The notes: generated by a model not told the origin, from the sequence alone. A stretch of 64,000 nt of DNA from Thermosphaera sp. (GCA_038827615.1 JAWBNK010000001.1:992290-1056289), one strand, 5' to 3'; counted from the first letter of the stretch, positions 39,572-49,009 are shown. Made by a program: numbers and translations.

Positions 39572-41581
39572 TCAATCTAGACTGCTAACATCTAATCTGT
39601 ATATTAATACGACATAATTAACCTCATATGTAAGATATGATACACTTACCTTGTAGACAGGCTTAACTGAAGCGTTGATCAGCTCGAAATACCTAGTAGC
39701 GCTGGATAGCTTCTCCTGACTGTACAATATGTTGTACACGTTAAACCCTACTTGAGACAGCCCGTGGATGGTAAGAGAAGATATCAAAGTCTCAGCTCCC
39801 TTAGAGTTCCATGCAAGTGGAACCTCGTAAACCGTTCTCCCAACGCCAGTGTTGATGTATTCGAGGTAGGACATATTGATAAGGGATGCATACAACGGTA
39901 TTCTGTATAAATCTCCTACGGCTCCGTAATAGACGGTTGGCATGCCGTAGTAGTTTTGCTCCCCCGGTACTACTGCTCCAAGATATGCATTGTTGCTACG
40001 ACCGCCTGTTAGACTTATGCTGATGGCGCCAGTAACTACAACGTATGCCGTGGTAAAGTTTAATGATGATGAAATATTCTTCAATATTTCAACAGCAGTT
40101 AACTCGTCGCTCAGCAAAATCCATGAAGTAAGCCTCTTATATTCGAGACTGCTTAAGGGGTTCGACAGCATCTTTACATCCCTTACATCTCCCAAGTACC
40201 CTAGTATCCACCACGAGTAATCCCAGTATGAAACGATCAATACACTGTTATTGCTGGAGGATACAGTATCTCTCAGCGAGTCAAGGGCTTCTATCCACGC
40301 GCTCTCATTCAACAATTTCTCCCCAATACCCAAGTAAACATCAACGTCAGACATGTAGAGATTTGGTTTCGCGGCCATTATTGACGAAGAGTATAATACG
40401 TTAACTCCCACACTCCCCGCTAGAATCGTCAGTGAAAGAATCGTGAAGAATACTTTTCGCTTGAAATTCACGATATTCGTCGACGATAAAGCTACAGCGG
40501 TTAGACCTATTCCAACTAAGGGTGCAACAAAGAATCCCGCTAACACAGTTAACGTAGGATCAAAATAAGGAAGCACAAGACCCGATAGAAAGCCTATAGG
40601 GAATAATGTTTTCTCGAAAACCCTGCTCGCCAGAATCTGGCTCCTCAAGAATACTATTAAGGACATCAAGCTGAGGATGCCGAGGATCCCATAGTCCATC
40701 ACCGGATTAAATCTTCGCGAGAATACCTCCTGATAGCCTGCGGCAAGCCCGCTCCTCACCAAAAAGATAGACATCGCGGCTGTGTATATTATTGCTGATG
40801 AAGTCGTGAAGAGAATAGAACCAGGTTTTCCAACTCGTCTCTCAAGAAGCAGTACCAGCGCTAATGCTGTTAAAAGCCAGATCAGCCCTAAGGTGCATAT
40901 TGATTGTAGATATTCGAAGCCAAAGAACATTAATGGGATGACGTAAGAGGTTATCCAGGACACTAGAACATAGATGTATCGTTTACGCTCTCTCCCACTT
41001 ATCAACGCTATACTTATTGAAAACCCCATGATTACCGAAAGAGCCCAAGCGCCGGGGTATAGTATCAGCGAAAGACCATACACCAGCGGAACAGCGATGA
41101 GAACAGCCCTCCTCCCTGTTGAAACATAGATTATCGTGAGAAGCAGAGTCAAAACAGGGAGAAACATCCATGTCTGAAAACCGTAATTGCTCGCTTTAAA
41201 CCAGTAGAAGACTACGGGGACCGTTGATAGGAGAATTGTGGAGAAACCCGACACAACAGGGTTCTCAAACACATACGTGTAAATGGTAAATGACGCAATG
41301 ATAAGCAGTATCGCCCCAGTTAAGGTGAGGAATGTTGATGATACCGCCGAAATACTCGCGGCGTAATAAATTGATTTCAAAACCCAAGGACAGCCCCCCG
41401 GGAAGGTTTCACAGAATTTCTCAATACTGCTGGATTTCCTCGCAAAGGTTGAAACCCATGAAAGAGAATCGTCGGGAATACTGTACGTCGTGGAGCCCGC
41501 AAAACTGAAATACGTGTACAACACGAGTGAAACGATCAAAGCCGCAACTCCGATCAATAATCGTCTATTCAATGCAACCAC
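39572..41581 (-). CDS. STT3/AglB-related membrane protein, divergent
   Basis: This 669-residue protein has about 12 membrane helices (1-400) and an extracytoplasmic C-terminal domain with several N-x-S/T sites. That is the plan of archaeal oligosaccharyltransferases. The catalytic-pocket motif WWDYG is represented by YWDYS (residues 452-456, in SYWDYSWWI). An early DDSLSW segment may stand for the DxD-type loop. Either it is a divergent AglB or a paralogue with changed acceptor recognition. GTG start. Confidence 0.6.
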   Translation of the reverse strand: MVALNRRLLIGVAALIVSLVLYTYFSFAGSTTYSIPDDSLSWVSTFARKSSSIEKFCETFPGGCPWVLKSIYYAASISAVSSTFLTLTGAILLIIASFTIYTYVFENPVVSGFSTILLSTVPVVFYWFKASNYGFQTWMFLPVLTLLLTIIYVSTGRRAVLIAVPLVYGLSLILYPGAWALSVIMGFSISIALISGRERKRYIYVLVSWITSYVIPLMFFGFEYLQSICTLGLIWLLTALALVLLLERRVGKPGSILFTTSSAIIYTAAMSIFLVRSGLAAGYQEVFSRRFNPVMDYGILGILSLMSLIVFLRSQILASRVFEKTLFPIGFLSGLVLPYFDPTLTVLAGFFVAPLVGIGLTAVALSSTNIVNFKRKVFFTILSLTILAGSVGVNVLYSSSIMAAKPNLYMSDVDVYLGIGEKLLNESAWIEALDSLRDTVSSSNNSVLIVSYWDYSWWILGYLGDVRDVKMLSNPLSSLEYKRLTSWILLSDELTAVEILKNISSSLNFTTAYVVVTGAISISLTGGRSNNAYLGAVVPGEQNYYGMPTVYYGAVGDLYRIPLYASLINMSYLEYINTGVGRTVYEVPLAWNSKGAETLISSLTIHGLSQVGFNVYNILYSQEKLSSATRYFELINASVKPVYKVSVSYLTYEVNYVVLIYRLDVSSLD

Positions 41582-41672
41582 CTTATCCCGACTGCCTATC
41601 TTATTGACAATCCTCAGAATGTAATAAAGGTTTTTATTTCAATTGAGAAATAACTTGGGATTGGAGGTATCG

Positions 41673-42071
41673 ATGAAGGATCGGTTCAGAAGAGACTCAT
41701 ACTCTCATCTGATAGAATACGATGCCGTGATTGAGAAAGCTAAGACCTTATCTCTCCTGCTCTCAAGCATTCTCATTGTAATTGTACTAGGAAATTGGGC
41801 CTATAATATAATGAACATTCAGTACTTTAATCCGAGTAGTGCAACCCAGTTAATAGCCGTTTCAATCCTATATTCTTCTCTAATCTTGTTTGCAAGTATA
41901 GTAGGATTCATCCTCCCCCACTTCTCGACATACGTTAGACCCAGGGTTTTCAAGGAGTCAAGGGATGAGAGAACGCGTCTCCTCCTCCAAGGCTCGATGA
42001 TCATCATCCTCTTTACGACTATTATAATATCATTGTTCATAGCTTACAACTTCTACATGCAAGTTCTCTAA
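41673..42071 (+). CDS. Small membrane protein, unknown
   Basis: This 132-residue protein has three membrane helices (about 30-48, 58-80 and 108-130) and a charged N-terminus. ATG 41673 has a GGAGGT SD 4 nt upstream. It is not recognised. It diverges from the STT3-like gene and converges on the GINS gene. Confidence 0.65.
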   Translation: MKDRFRRDSYSHLIEYDAVIEKAKTLSLLLSSILIVIVLGNWAYNIMNIQYFNPSSATQLIAVSILYSSLILFASIVGFILPHFSTYVRPRVFKESRDERTRLLLQGSMIIILFTTIIISLFIAYNFYMQVL

Positions 42072-42074
42072 ACA

Positions 42075-42575
42075 TCAAGACTTTTCTCCAAGCTCTTCCA
42101 CGACAGGATGCTTAACGACTGAGATGCAGTCCTGAAGGATGCCTTCAACCAATCCGCTCTGCCCCATCAGGGTTACATCGCCTTTCCTATAACTCCTACC
42201 ACCAATCACGCAGTCTTTCAATAGCACAACTAAATATTTCTCACCTACGAGGATGTTTTCAACAGATTGAATTGCTCTCTCAGCTTTAACCAGCCTTCTC
42301 GCATGCTCGAGCAGTTCTTTATCGAACGACTCGGGCAGTTCTTCATCGTTTAAAATGGCTTTTACAAGTCTGGTTTTAGCTAGTAGCTCTATGTCCTGCT
42401 CTATGTTTTGAATAAATTCTTGAATCATCCTCCTGGATCTTGGGTCGTTTATGCTTAATCCTGAGAATGCTTTATCAATTAACCCTCTGACCTCGACCAG
42501 TTTGCTGGGAGTTACGAGTTGAATATTCTTCGTGGATAACTCCTCCCTGACAAGGCGTATCAGTGGACTGCTCAA
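42075..42575 (-). CDS. GINS complex subunit (Gins15/51 type)
   Basis: This 166-residue protein has an alpha-helical A domain and a small C-terminal beta domain (YRKGDVTLMGQSGLVEGILQDC), the order seen in archaeal Gins15/51. GINS bridges MCM and primase at the fork. The call is supported by its place directly after priS, sharing an ATGA-type overlap with it. Sequence conservation is weak. Confidence 0.7.
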   Translation of the reverse strand: MSSPLIRLVREELSTKNIQLVTPSKLVEVRGLIDKAFSGLSINDPRSRRMIQEFIQNIEQDIELLAKTRLVKAILNDEELPESFDKELLEHARRLVKAERAIQSVENILVGEKYLVVLLKDCVIGGRSYRKGDVTLMGQSGLVEGILQDCISVVKHPVVEELGEKS

Positions 42576-43714
42576 GTCTTTACCTCCAAGGACTTCAATC
42601 CATATATATGTGCTACTCCTTTAAAAACCAAATACAAAGCGTCTTCAGCGTCTAGCTCCATTCTCAAGCCTTTTTTCAAGTCGATTTTGCTCCCGTATAT
42701 AGGAAAGCCAGTAAAGTCGACTAGAGGGGTTATCGAAATTCTTCCTTTAAATGGTGAAAGATCCTTGTAGGTTAAACTGCTAAACTTCATTGGATCACTT
42801 ACTTCGACAACCTTTAATCCCGCCTTACAGTTCAAGCTCCCTTCAAATCTCGAAAGCCTTGAAACATCCATCGTAACGACCTTGTCAATAGATATGCATT
42901 CATTCGAGAGTAGGGTTGAGAGGTCGCTTGCATTTATCGCGAAAGCCTCCCTATCCTTAATACGCTCTCTTTCTAAAAGCCCGGTTTTCTCGGCTTGAAG
43001 TTTGACTCTTCTCCTCAGTCCAAACTCAATGTTTGTAAACAGTATCTTTTCTCCCCTTCTAGTCCTGTATGTTGGGAAAATCCTCGCCATATCCAGGTTT
43101 GAACAGGAAACATAGTCAGCTATTAACCTCCTCTCTTCGCTGTTTAAGGGAATAACCACGTCGTCAGAAACCCTAATGTGAAAACCTCTATTACCTGAGA
43201 AGAAGACTCTGACGTCTTTGAAACCTAAGTCTACCGTAAGGATTTCCCTTAGTTTAAAGGCATCGTCCAACGCCCTCTTTATACAATCCCATTGAATAAG
43301 CGATATCTCCAGGGGTTTTTCGCCTGTCTTACACGACTCTGGCTTAACACGATATACTTGATTCTCCTTCACGCAGACATAGTATGAATCGCTACACCCC
43401 TCGTAAGCGTCAGCATCTATATCGAATATTAATTCGGAACCGGACCAGGCTTTCGCTTCCATGGGTTGTGCATCGGGGTACTCGTACAAGGCCGAGGAGT
43501 AGTATAAGTGGAGAGGGGTTTTCTTATTCAAAATGAAATCGTACAGTCTGTCGATTGATGGAAAAGAGAGATGCCGTACATAGGCCTTATCCTCTAGGCT
43601 CTCCAATGCTATTTCTCTCTTGTGAATCGCGGAGGGAGGGTTTAAAGGACGCCTCCTATAATAAGCCCTGATGATATTTCTCAAAACAATGCTAGTCTGA
43701 TCTCGGAGCGACAT
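42572..43714 (-). CDS. priS: DNA primase small catalytic subunit
   Basis: This is the archaeo-eukaryotic primase catalytic subunit. ELIFDIDAD gives D98 and D100, and FFSGNRGFHIRV is the nucleotide-binding motif with the SxH-like His. It lays RNA primers for replication. It overlaps the PCNA gene by 23 nt and gins15 by 4 nt. Confidence 0.93.
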   Translation of the reverse strand: MSLRDQTSIVLRNIIRAYYRRRPLNPPSAIHKREIALESLEDKAYVRHLSFPSIDRLYDFILNKKTPLHLYYSSALYEYPDAQPMEAKAWSGSELIFDIDADAYEGCSDSYYVCVKENQVYRVKPESCKTGEKPLEISLIQWDCIKRALDDAFKLREILTVDLGFKDVRVFFSGNRGFHIRVSDDVVIPLNSEERRLIADYVSCSNLDMARIFPTYRTRRGEKILFTNIEFGLRRRVKLQAEKTGLLERERIKDREAFAINASDLSTLLSNECISIDKVVTMDVSRLSRFEGSLNCKAGLKVVEVSDPMKFSSLTYKDLSPFKGRISITPLVDFTGFPIYGSKIDLKKGLRMELDAEDALYLVFKGVAHIYGLKSLEVKT

Positions 43715-44450
43715 AGAATGTCAGCTTGCCCTCCTGCGGTAGACCATATTCGAGCTTGATGGGGGCATTGTCAGATAACTCTACGAAAACATACTCGGAG
43801 ACTTGGGCCGCGCTCGTTATATCGATCAAATAATCTATTGTGAACCGCGACTTTGCCGGCGAGGTTGATTCGAACTCGAGGAGAGCACCGCTCGCGACAG
43901 AGAGTTCAACCCTGGCTTCAGCTATGTCTCCCGATGCTGCCACGACTAATTTCTCTTCTTCGGGGACCGCCTCGAAGAGGATGGAATCACTGATCGGTTC
44001 CATCTCCTTGATAACATCCTTGAGAATTTTTGGAAGCATCTTAACTCTTGCGGAAAACTCCAGGGAAAGCTCAGGTATTTCTTGAGGAGGAATGTCGAGA
44101 TTCGGGATCGTGAATCTTCTCAACCCCCTTCCCTTGAAAACCACTGATATTCTCCCATCAGCGGTTTTCTCGAGAAGGAGCTCATCCCCCTTAGTAGCTC
44201 TTTTTAGGATCTTCGCGAAATCATCCATGTTGACTCCGAAGTATTCGTTTCCTCTCGATTCAAACACTGTGAAGGCAGACCTTGGATACTGAAAGTCTAC
44301 GAGGACTATGTTCGAAGGATCCAGTGCCCTCAACCTCACCCCTGAATCGTCCACTTGGAAGCTTGCCTCATCAAATATTTTGGCAATGGAAATCATCGAG
44401 TATCTCCACACTCTTGCATCGCGGAACTCTAGTTTCAAAAGGTCTCTCAC
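43692..44450 (-). CDS. pcn: DNA polymerase sliding clamp (PCNA)
   Basis: This 252-residue protein shows the two-domain clamp fold. FRDARVWRYSMISIAKIFDEASF and RLRALDPSNIVLVDFQYP are typical of domain 1; the interdomain and C-terminal parts end with KLTFYVAPR. Crenarchaea often have several PCNA paralogues that form heterotrimers, so this may be one of them. GTG start with an upstream AAATAATT element. Confidence 0.92.
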   Translation of the reverse strand: MRDLLKLEFRDARVWRYSMISIAKIFDEASFQVDDSGVRLRALDPSNIVLVDFQYPRSAFTVFESRGNEYFGVNMDDFAKILKRATKGDELLLEKTADGRISVVFKGRGLRRFTIPNLDIPPQEIPELSLEFSARVKMLPKILKDVIKEMEPISDSILFEAVPEEEKLVVAASGDIAEARVELSVASGALLEFESTSPAKSRFTIDYLIDITSAAQVSEYVFVELSDNAPIKLEYGLPQEGKLTFYVAPRSD

Positions 44451-44497
44451 CCAGACTAATTATTTATGCAATGTTAATTAAAAAGGCGTTTCAAAAA

Positions 44498-44842
44498 TCA
44501 CTCGTATTCCCGCCACGTGTGCCCGCATTTTACACACTTATAAAACCTAGTAGGAGGCTCGTCAGCCGCTCTGGTCTGTATCATCCAATAATATGCTTCA
44601 TGGTTACCGCACTTGGGACATGTTACCTCCTTGGTAACAGGCAACTTTGACGTGTCTACATCCCCTGTGACGATCGTTTTCTCCCTTGTTGAATGCTCGA
44701 TCTTCGATGATACCTTGTACTTCTCGAGGACTTTTTCATCCGCCTTTATCCTATGTCCACATTTAACACAGACGAGCTCTGTCATACTTGACGATTTAAC
44801 CGGTTTCATTATGCCCCCGCACTTGGGACAGAATCTAACCAT
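44498..44842 (-). CDS. tfs: Transcription elongation factor TFS
   Basis: TFS stimulates RNA cleavage by stalled RNA polymerase. The N-terminal zinc ribbon is CPKCGG...CVKCGH and the C-terminal one CPKCGNHEA...CVKCGHTW. The catalytic DE lies in QTRAADEPPTRFYKC. Length (114) is normal. An ATTTAAAT box lies right at its start. Confidence 0.94.
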   Translation of the reverse strand: MVRFCPKCGGIMKPVKSSSMTELVCVKCGHRIKADEKVLEKYKVSSKIEHSTREKTIVTGDVDTSKLPVTKEVTCPKCGNHEAYYWMIQTRAADEPPTRFYKCVKCGHTWREYE

Positions 44843-44872
44843 TTAAATCACCACGAGAGTCAATGTATGTTT

Positions 44873-45225
44873 TCAACACATTTTTATAATATCCTCGCCT
44901 TGACCGCTCAGTGTAAACGTACTGTTAAAGCATTTAATTAATTTTGAAACCAGTGAGCAGCTCTCCTCCTTCTTTATCAAATAGTCCCCTCCTTCGAAAA
45001 CTCTTAATCCAAGCGAAATAAACCGGTACTTATCACCTGTGCAGTTTACGATGAAGGTTAATTCATCTCTTGTTTTCAAAGACCTGATCAAGTCTTTATC
45101 GCTTAAAACGTGGTCCCTGGGGATGATGGATAATTCTTCTAAAAATTTCCCCTATATGTTGCTAGAACGTAAAAAGCTTCAGACTCGGCAATTGTTAGAA
45201 TTCGAGCCTCTCTCCTAAGGCTCAT
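44873..45225 (-). CDS. rpoL-coupled small gene split between two frames
   Basis: ATG 45225 overlaps the rpoL stop (ATGA) and opens a 28-codon frame (MSLRREARILTIAESEAFYV...) ending at TAG 45141-45139. The -1 frame continues without a stop to 44873 and reads LEELSIIPRDHVLSDKDL... into a 72-residue frame that otherwise has only a TTG start (45091). Immediately before the TAG is AAATTTT (45148-45142) in register A-AAT-TTT, a canonical -1 slippery heptamer. Joined, the product is about 117 residues, unrecognised. It may be programmed frameshifting, a mutation, or a homopolymer error in the sequence. Confidence 0.6.
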
Positions 45226-45500
45226 TTCACCGCGTCCTCCACGGCTCTTCTAAACTCGTTTAGGTCTAGCTTTATCTTGTCCACTATCTCCCTCAAAACA
45301 TTCCCTACGTCTGCTCCTTCATGAACCGTGATTATGAATTCTATTTCATCCCTTAAGGGGTGTGGAACACGGTAGGATGCATAGGCAACTTTCGGATGCT
45401 TCAACGCTTCCTTCATTAACAAGTTGCCAAGAGTATGATCCTCACCCTTAATCCTGATCGCCAGGTGATTAGGAGTCTTGTTTAAAACCTCTATCTCCAC
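45222..45500 (-). CDS. rpoL: RNA polymerase subunit L
   Basis: RpoL pairs with RpoD in the assembly platform of RNA polymerase, like Rpb11/AC19. The signature is IKGEDHTLGNLL. GTG 45500 gives MEIEVLNKTPNHL, with GAGGTG 6 nt upstream, a 92-residue product matching relatives; the frame is open to 45536. Confidence 0.93.
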   Translation of the reverse strand: MEIEVLNKTPNHLAIRIKGEDHTLGNLLMKEALKHPKVAYASYRVPHPLRDEIEFIITVHEGADVGNVLREIVDKIKLDLNEFRRAVEDAVK

Positions 45501-45510
45501 AAAACACACC

Positions 45511-46143
45511 TCACATGCTAAATAGTGGGGATCCATGATATTTCTTTATAAATTCATCGACCCCCTTACTCCACTCTACCTTCAGCGTTAAACCACCGTT
45601 CTCATCAGGCTCTAAGTGACCGAGAGCTATTGCTTTCTCAACCGCCTCTTCAACACTCATCTTTGTGGCTACAAGTATGGTTGTCATATAGTATTTTCCC
45701 GCCGTCCCTCTTACAATATTCTTAACTAAGCTACTCGCAACATCTATTTGATTAATCAATTCGAGAAGAATCTCTAAGCCCGCATTAGTGTATAATGCTT
45801 CATCATCGGAAGAGTATTGGACTTCATACTTATTAATAGTTAGTAGTTTGACTAGTACTGCTGGTGGAAACGTTTTCCCCGTTCGTGCAACCAGGGTTCT
45901 CAGCGCATATTTGACCATGCCTCTTCCAGCACGGGTCTTGGACAGGGGATAGCTCTCCTTGATGATCCTCCAAGCTTTCTTAATATCCGTTGAATAACCA
46001 TACATTTCTATCAGCATTCCTCCCTCCCTGATGTCATATTCTATGGATTCGATAGAAGGGAGTTTCTCAGATATTCGCTGAACCAACTCGAGGCACTCTT
46101 CATGGCTACAGGGGACGTAGAACCGCCTCTTCACCAGCGGCAA
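45511..46143 (-). CDS. DUF2067-like archaeal protein
   Basis: This 210-residue protein resembles a crenarchaeal family I recall as DUF2067, commonly beside csl4 and rpoL. It has an N-terminal alpha/beta region (KRRFYVPCSHEECLELVQRI) and a helical centre. Function unknown; an RNA-related role is only suggested by neighbours. TTG start. Confidence 0.6.
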   Translation of the reverse strand: MPLVKRRFYVPCSHEECLELVQRISEKLPSIESIEYDIREGGMLIEMYGYSTDIKKAWRIIKESYPLSKTRAGRGMVKYALRTLVARTGKTFPPAVLVKLLTINKYEVQYSSDDEALYTNAGLEILLELINQIDVASSLVKNIVRGTAGKYYMTTILVATKMSVEEAVEKAIALGHLEPDENGGLTLKVEWSKGVDEFIKKYHGSPLFSM

Positions 46144-46147
46144 TCAA

Positions 46148-46702
46148 TCACCTTAAAATATACACGTATCCAACTCCGATACGCCTTGACTCCTCGCTTT
46201 TACAGGAGAGGCACTTGAGCTTTTCTCCAACCTTGTAAAGCACTTCTCCACAGTTGGTGCACCGAGCCATTATTACACCCAGCCCCGGGTCCTTTATCGT
46301 CACCTGATATGGTACATTACTGTTTATTACTCTGGCTTTTATTATGTCTCCAGGCCTGAGCACATCCCACATTGACCTAACGTATTCGCTTGATATCTGA
46401 GTTATGTGGAGTATGCCTGAAAAATCGACCGGCATCCCGTTGGCGTTGTAAATATTCAAAATAGCAATATCGTCACTTAGGCTGGTAACAATTGCTTCAA
46501 CTACCATACCCGGTTTCAAACCGAGTTCACGCTTATTGATAGGGCGGACGAGAATAGTTTTCCTCAACTTATCCATGAATGCTGTCCCTATGATCAAGGA
46601 CCTGAGATAACCATGTCTGTCAACGTAAACGCCTTGAAGAGGTAGAGCCTCCTCTTCGACACCTAAAACCTCACCGGGTAAAACCACTTTAGCGTCGCTC
46701 AA
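46148..46702 (-). CDS. csl4: Exosome subunit Csl4
   Basis: Csl4 caps the archaeal RNA exosome. There is an N-terminal domain (LPGEVLGVEEEALPLQGVYVD), a central S1 domain (about 65-140) and a C-terminal zinc ribbon (CTNC...CLSC). TTG start overlaps the preceding methyltransferase gene by 14 nt. Confidence 0.92.
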   Translation of the reverse strand: MSDAKVVLPGEVLGVEEEALPLQGVYVDRHGYLRSLIIGTAFMDKLRKTILVRPINKRELGLKPGMVVEAIVTSLSDDIAILNIYNANGMPVDFSGILHITQISSEYVRSMWDVLRPGDIIKARVINSNVPYQVTIKDPGLGVIMARCTNCGEVLYKVGEKLKCLSCKSEESRRIGVGYVYILR

Positions 46703-47345
46703 CAGTGTTCACCTTCCTTAGAACTATGAATAAGCTTTTAAACCTATATATCCTTGACTTATGAGTCTCAAAAACCATTGGAATCTCGAAATCCATGATC
46801 TCCATGGACACTAATTCGGCGTTGTAAGATAACGCCACCTCCCTTAAGATCTTCACTAGCCCAGGAGAGTACTTGTGAATGCTGTAAACACTTCTAGCAA
46901 GGCTTAGAGCTTTCCTCAAGAACACCAGGTCCAAACCCCTGTTTCCTCGAACAACACCGAAAGGGGGATTCATGACAACCGTGTCAACACCGTCAATGCT
47001 CAGTCTGGAGACGTCTCCCACGATGAATAAGACTCTTCCCGTATACTCCGTGAACAACTCGTTGAATACCGTGATAGCGTGTTTTAGTACTTCCTCATCA
47101 ACATCAACACATACTCCAAGTTTAGCTCCAAGTATCAGCGACGCGTATAGGAGCCTGCCATCGCCGCATCCCAGGTCTGCCACAATCTTTCCTTCAACAT
47201 CATTATTCATGAAGGCCGACCACAATACGTGGGCGACCATCCAGGAGGGCGTTGGATATTGCTCGAGCCTACGCTTGAGACGCCTGTAGCTAGGTATCCC
47301 GGAAATAATCATTTCGACCTTCTTCTTATCTATCACGCTCACCAT
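46689..47345 (-). CDS. METTL5-like adenine methyltransferase
   Basis: This Rossmann methyltransferase has ADLGCGDGRL (SAM site) and MNPPFGVV, the N6-adenine methyltransferase motif. An N-terminal KRRLEQYPTPSWMVAHVLW stretch is typical of METTL5-like proteins, which methylate an adenine in small-subunit rRNA in eukaryotes. The archaeal target is inferred. Confidence 0.8.
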   Translation of the reverse strand: MVSVIDKKKVEMIISGIPSYRRLKRRLEQYPTPSWMVAHVLWSAFMNNDVEGKIVADLGCGDGRLLYASLILGAKLGVCVDVDEEVLKHAITVFNELFTEYTGRVLFIVGDVSRLSIDGVDTVVMNPPFGVVRGNRGLDLVFLRKALSLARSVYSIHKYSPGLVKILREVALSYNAELVSMEIMDFEIPMVFETHKSRIYRFKSLFIVLRKVNTVERR

Positions 47346-48304
47346 GGAAATGCGTACTCCTCCTTATCATTCAAAATCATTAGGAATTCTCCTGGAGTCA
47401 ATACTGGCTTGTAGAAATCGCCAAGATCGTCTATTGGGAGCCTTGGACAGCTCGTCACAACATAGAAGTCGAGCCCTAGTGAATTATCAATAGCCATCAA
47501 TCTCTCCACGGAGAGATACGCTGAGGATATAACATAGGGTTTATAACCTCTCTTCTCAGCTCGCTCTCCAAGAAACCTTACTAGTTCTGGCCTGTGCTGA
47601 CCCGGCCTAGTTCCAACGACTAAACCCACCGTTCGATAGGGAGCGTTCTTGACTTTGGAGACTAGGAAGAGCCTCTTGCTAACGTATTTCTTGAATTCAT
47701 TGGTGTAATCCATAACCTCCTGCCTGTACGGGTCTACGCTGATGACTGGTTTTTTCAGGGAAAAGAACGCTCCCAAATGATGAAACAACCCTCCAGCTAC
47801 TAGAATGTGTGCATCGACACTGGAGTCAAATCTTGCAAGGGGTGCATACATGCATCCAAGTATTGGTGCTAGAATCTCGGTTGATTCAAACCCCTTCTCC
47901 GAGAGGTACTCGTGTATTTGCCTCCTAATCTTGCTCTCAACTATCGTTGAAGAAACGGTTACTGAGGATGCAGATTTTTCTTCCAATCGCGTTGAAATCG
48001 TTGATAAAGTCTCCTCGGTTAACAAGCGATTATAGTATGCCGGAAGATACAAGATCTTAACTTTTAAGTCTGGGATAGGTTGTAAAGGATACTCTAAGTG
48101 TCCTATATGAACAATGCCGTCGGCCCCAATTACCTCCGCTTCATCCAACGGTATGTCGCAAGCCCCGTATCCCGGACTGGAAGAATAGTAGATTTCAATA
48201 TCCTCAGGAATTCTATTCTCTACGCACTTGTATAGGATCTTCAAACCATCCGGTGCATGCAGGATGAGGGTTCGCGGATTATATCTCTCGATAAAATCGT
48301 TCAA
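47339..48304 (-). CDS. dph2: Dph2, diphthamide synthesis radical enzyme
   Basis: Dph2 transfers the 3-amino-3-carboxypropyl group of SAM to a His of elongation factor 2, using a [4Fe-4S] cluster. The three cluster Cys are C49 (GYGACD), C151 (ILGCMY) and C286 (TSCPRLP), one per domain. TTG 48304 is the only common start in frame; open sequence upstream back to the L10e stop (..GFELPFQLL) looks like the usual N-terminus but has no ATG, GTG or TTG. Confidence 0.9.
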   Translation of the reverse strand: MNDFIERYNPRTLILHAPDGLKILYKCVENRIPEDIEIYYSSSPGYGACDIPLDEAEVIGADGIVHIGHLEYPLQPIPDLKVKILYLPAYYNRLLTEETLSTISTRLEEKSASSVTVSSTIVESKIRRQIHEYLSEKGFESTEILAPILGCMYAPLARFDSSVDAHILVAGGLFHHLGAFFSLKKPVISVDPYRQEVMDYTNEFKKYVSKRLFLVSKVKNAPYRTVGLVVGTRPGQHRPELVRFLGERAEKRGYKPYVISSAYLSVERLMAIDNSLGLDFYVVTSCPRLPIDDLGDFYKPVLTPGEFLMILNDKEEYAFPW

Positions 48305-48370
48305 CAGCTGAAAAGGAAGTTCAAAGCCTAGACAGGGATCTCCGTTTGTGAAACAATATTCTTCAACTCT

Positions 48371-48895
48371 TTACGCGGGTGGCAACCCTTCTTTCAAGGG
48401 ACGGATTACTATTCTCGTAGGCAGTGGAAGCTTGCTTCCCGCTATTCTGAGAGCATCCTTACACGTTTTCAAATGTTCTTTCTTAACTTTCACGGTGATC
48501 ACTGCGTCGCCTGGGAAAACTCTCGCCGCTGTCCCAATAGGCTTCCCGAATGAGAGCCTCATACCATCTTGAAGACGGTCAGCACCAGCGAAAGCCATCA
48601 TCTTGTTTTCCCTGATAACATGGTGTGGATACTTGACGACTTTCAAGTAGAAGTTGTTCTCGCCTGCAGCAGTCGTCAACACTTTCAACGCCATGACACG
48701 TGAAGCCTCCAGAGCATTATGCCTTATCTGGCCGGGCTCCTCGACAACAAGGGTCACCTCGTAGTCATAGTCGAGTTTAGGGTTACCCATTTCGAATTTG
48801 GAGATCTTCGGTTGCGGAACACCGGGGATGTACTCTTTTCTCGTGTAAGGCGGACCGCTGAAATGCGTGTAACACCTGGCAGGTCTTAAAGGCAT
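48371..48895 (-). CDS. rpl10e: Ribosomal protein L10e (uL16)
   Basis: [23 protein letters not shown] and the [23 protein letters not shown] loop identify L10e/uL16, a late-assembling large-subunit protein near the tRNA sites. A strong promoter (CATATATAAATA, about 48935-48946) and a GGAGGAG SD precede it, fitting high expression. Confidence 0.96.
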   Translation of the reverse strand: MPLRPARCYTHFSGPPYTRKEYIPGVPQPKISKFEMGNPKLDYDYEVTLVVEEPGQIRHNALEASRVMALKVLTTAAGENNFYLKVVKYPHHVIRENKMMAFAGADRLQDGMRLSFGKPIGTAARVFPGDAVITVKVKKEHLKTCKDALRIAGSKLPLPTRIVIRPLKEGLPPA

Positions 48896-48934
48896 AGCTC
48901 TCTCCTCCTGGAAAGCATAATTTTACACAGGTAT

Positions 48935-48946
48935 TTATATATGATT
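48935..48946 (-). promoter_or_regulatory. Promoter of the rpl10e-dph2 gene group
   Basis: On the minus strand CATATATAAATA is a clear TATA box about 40 nt before the L10e ATG, followed by GGAGGAG at about 48901-48908. Confidence 0.65.
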
Positions 48947-49009
48947 CCTCTCTCTTAGATCAGAGTAAAAATTAAAGCATGTTTCAAAACTATAATAGTC
49001 TAGGAGCAT

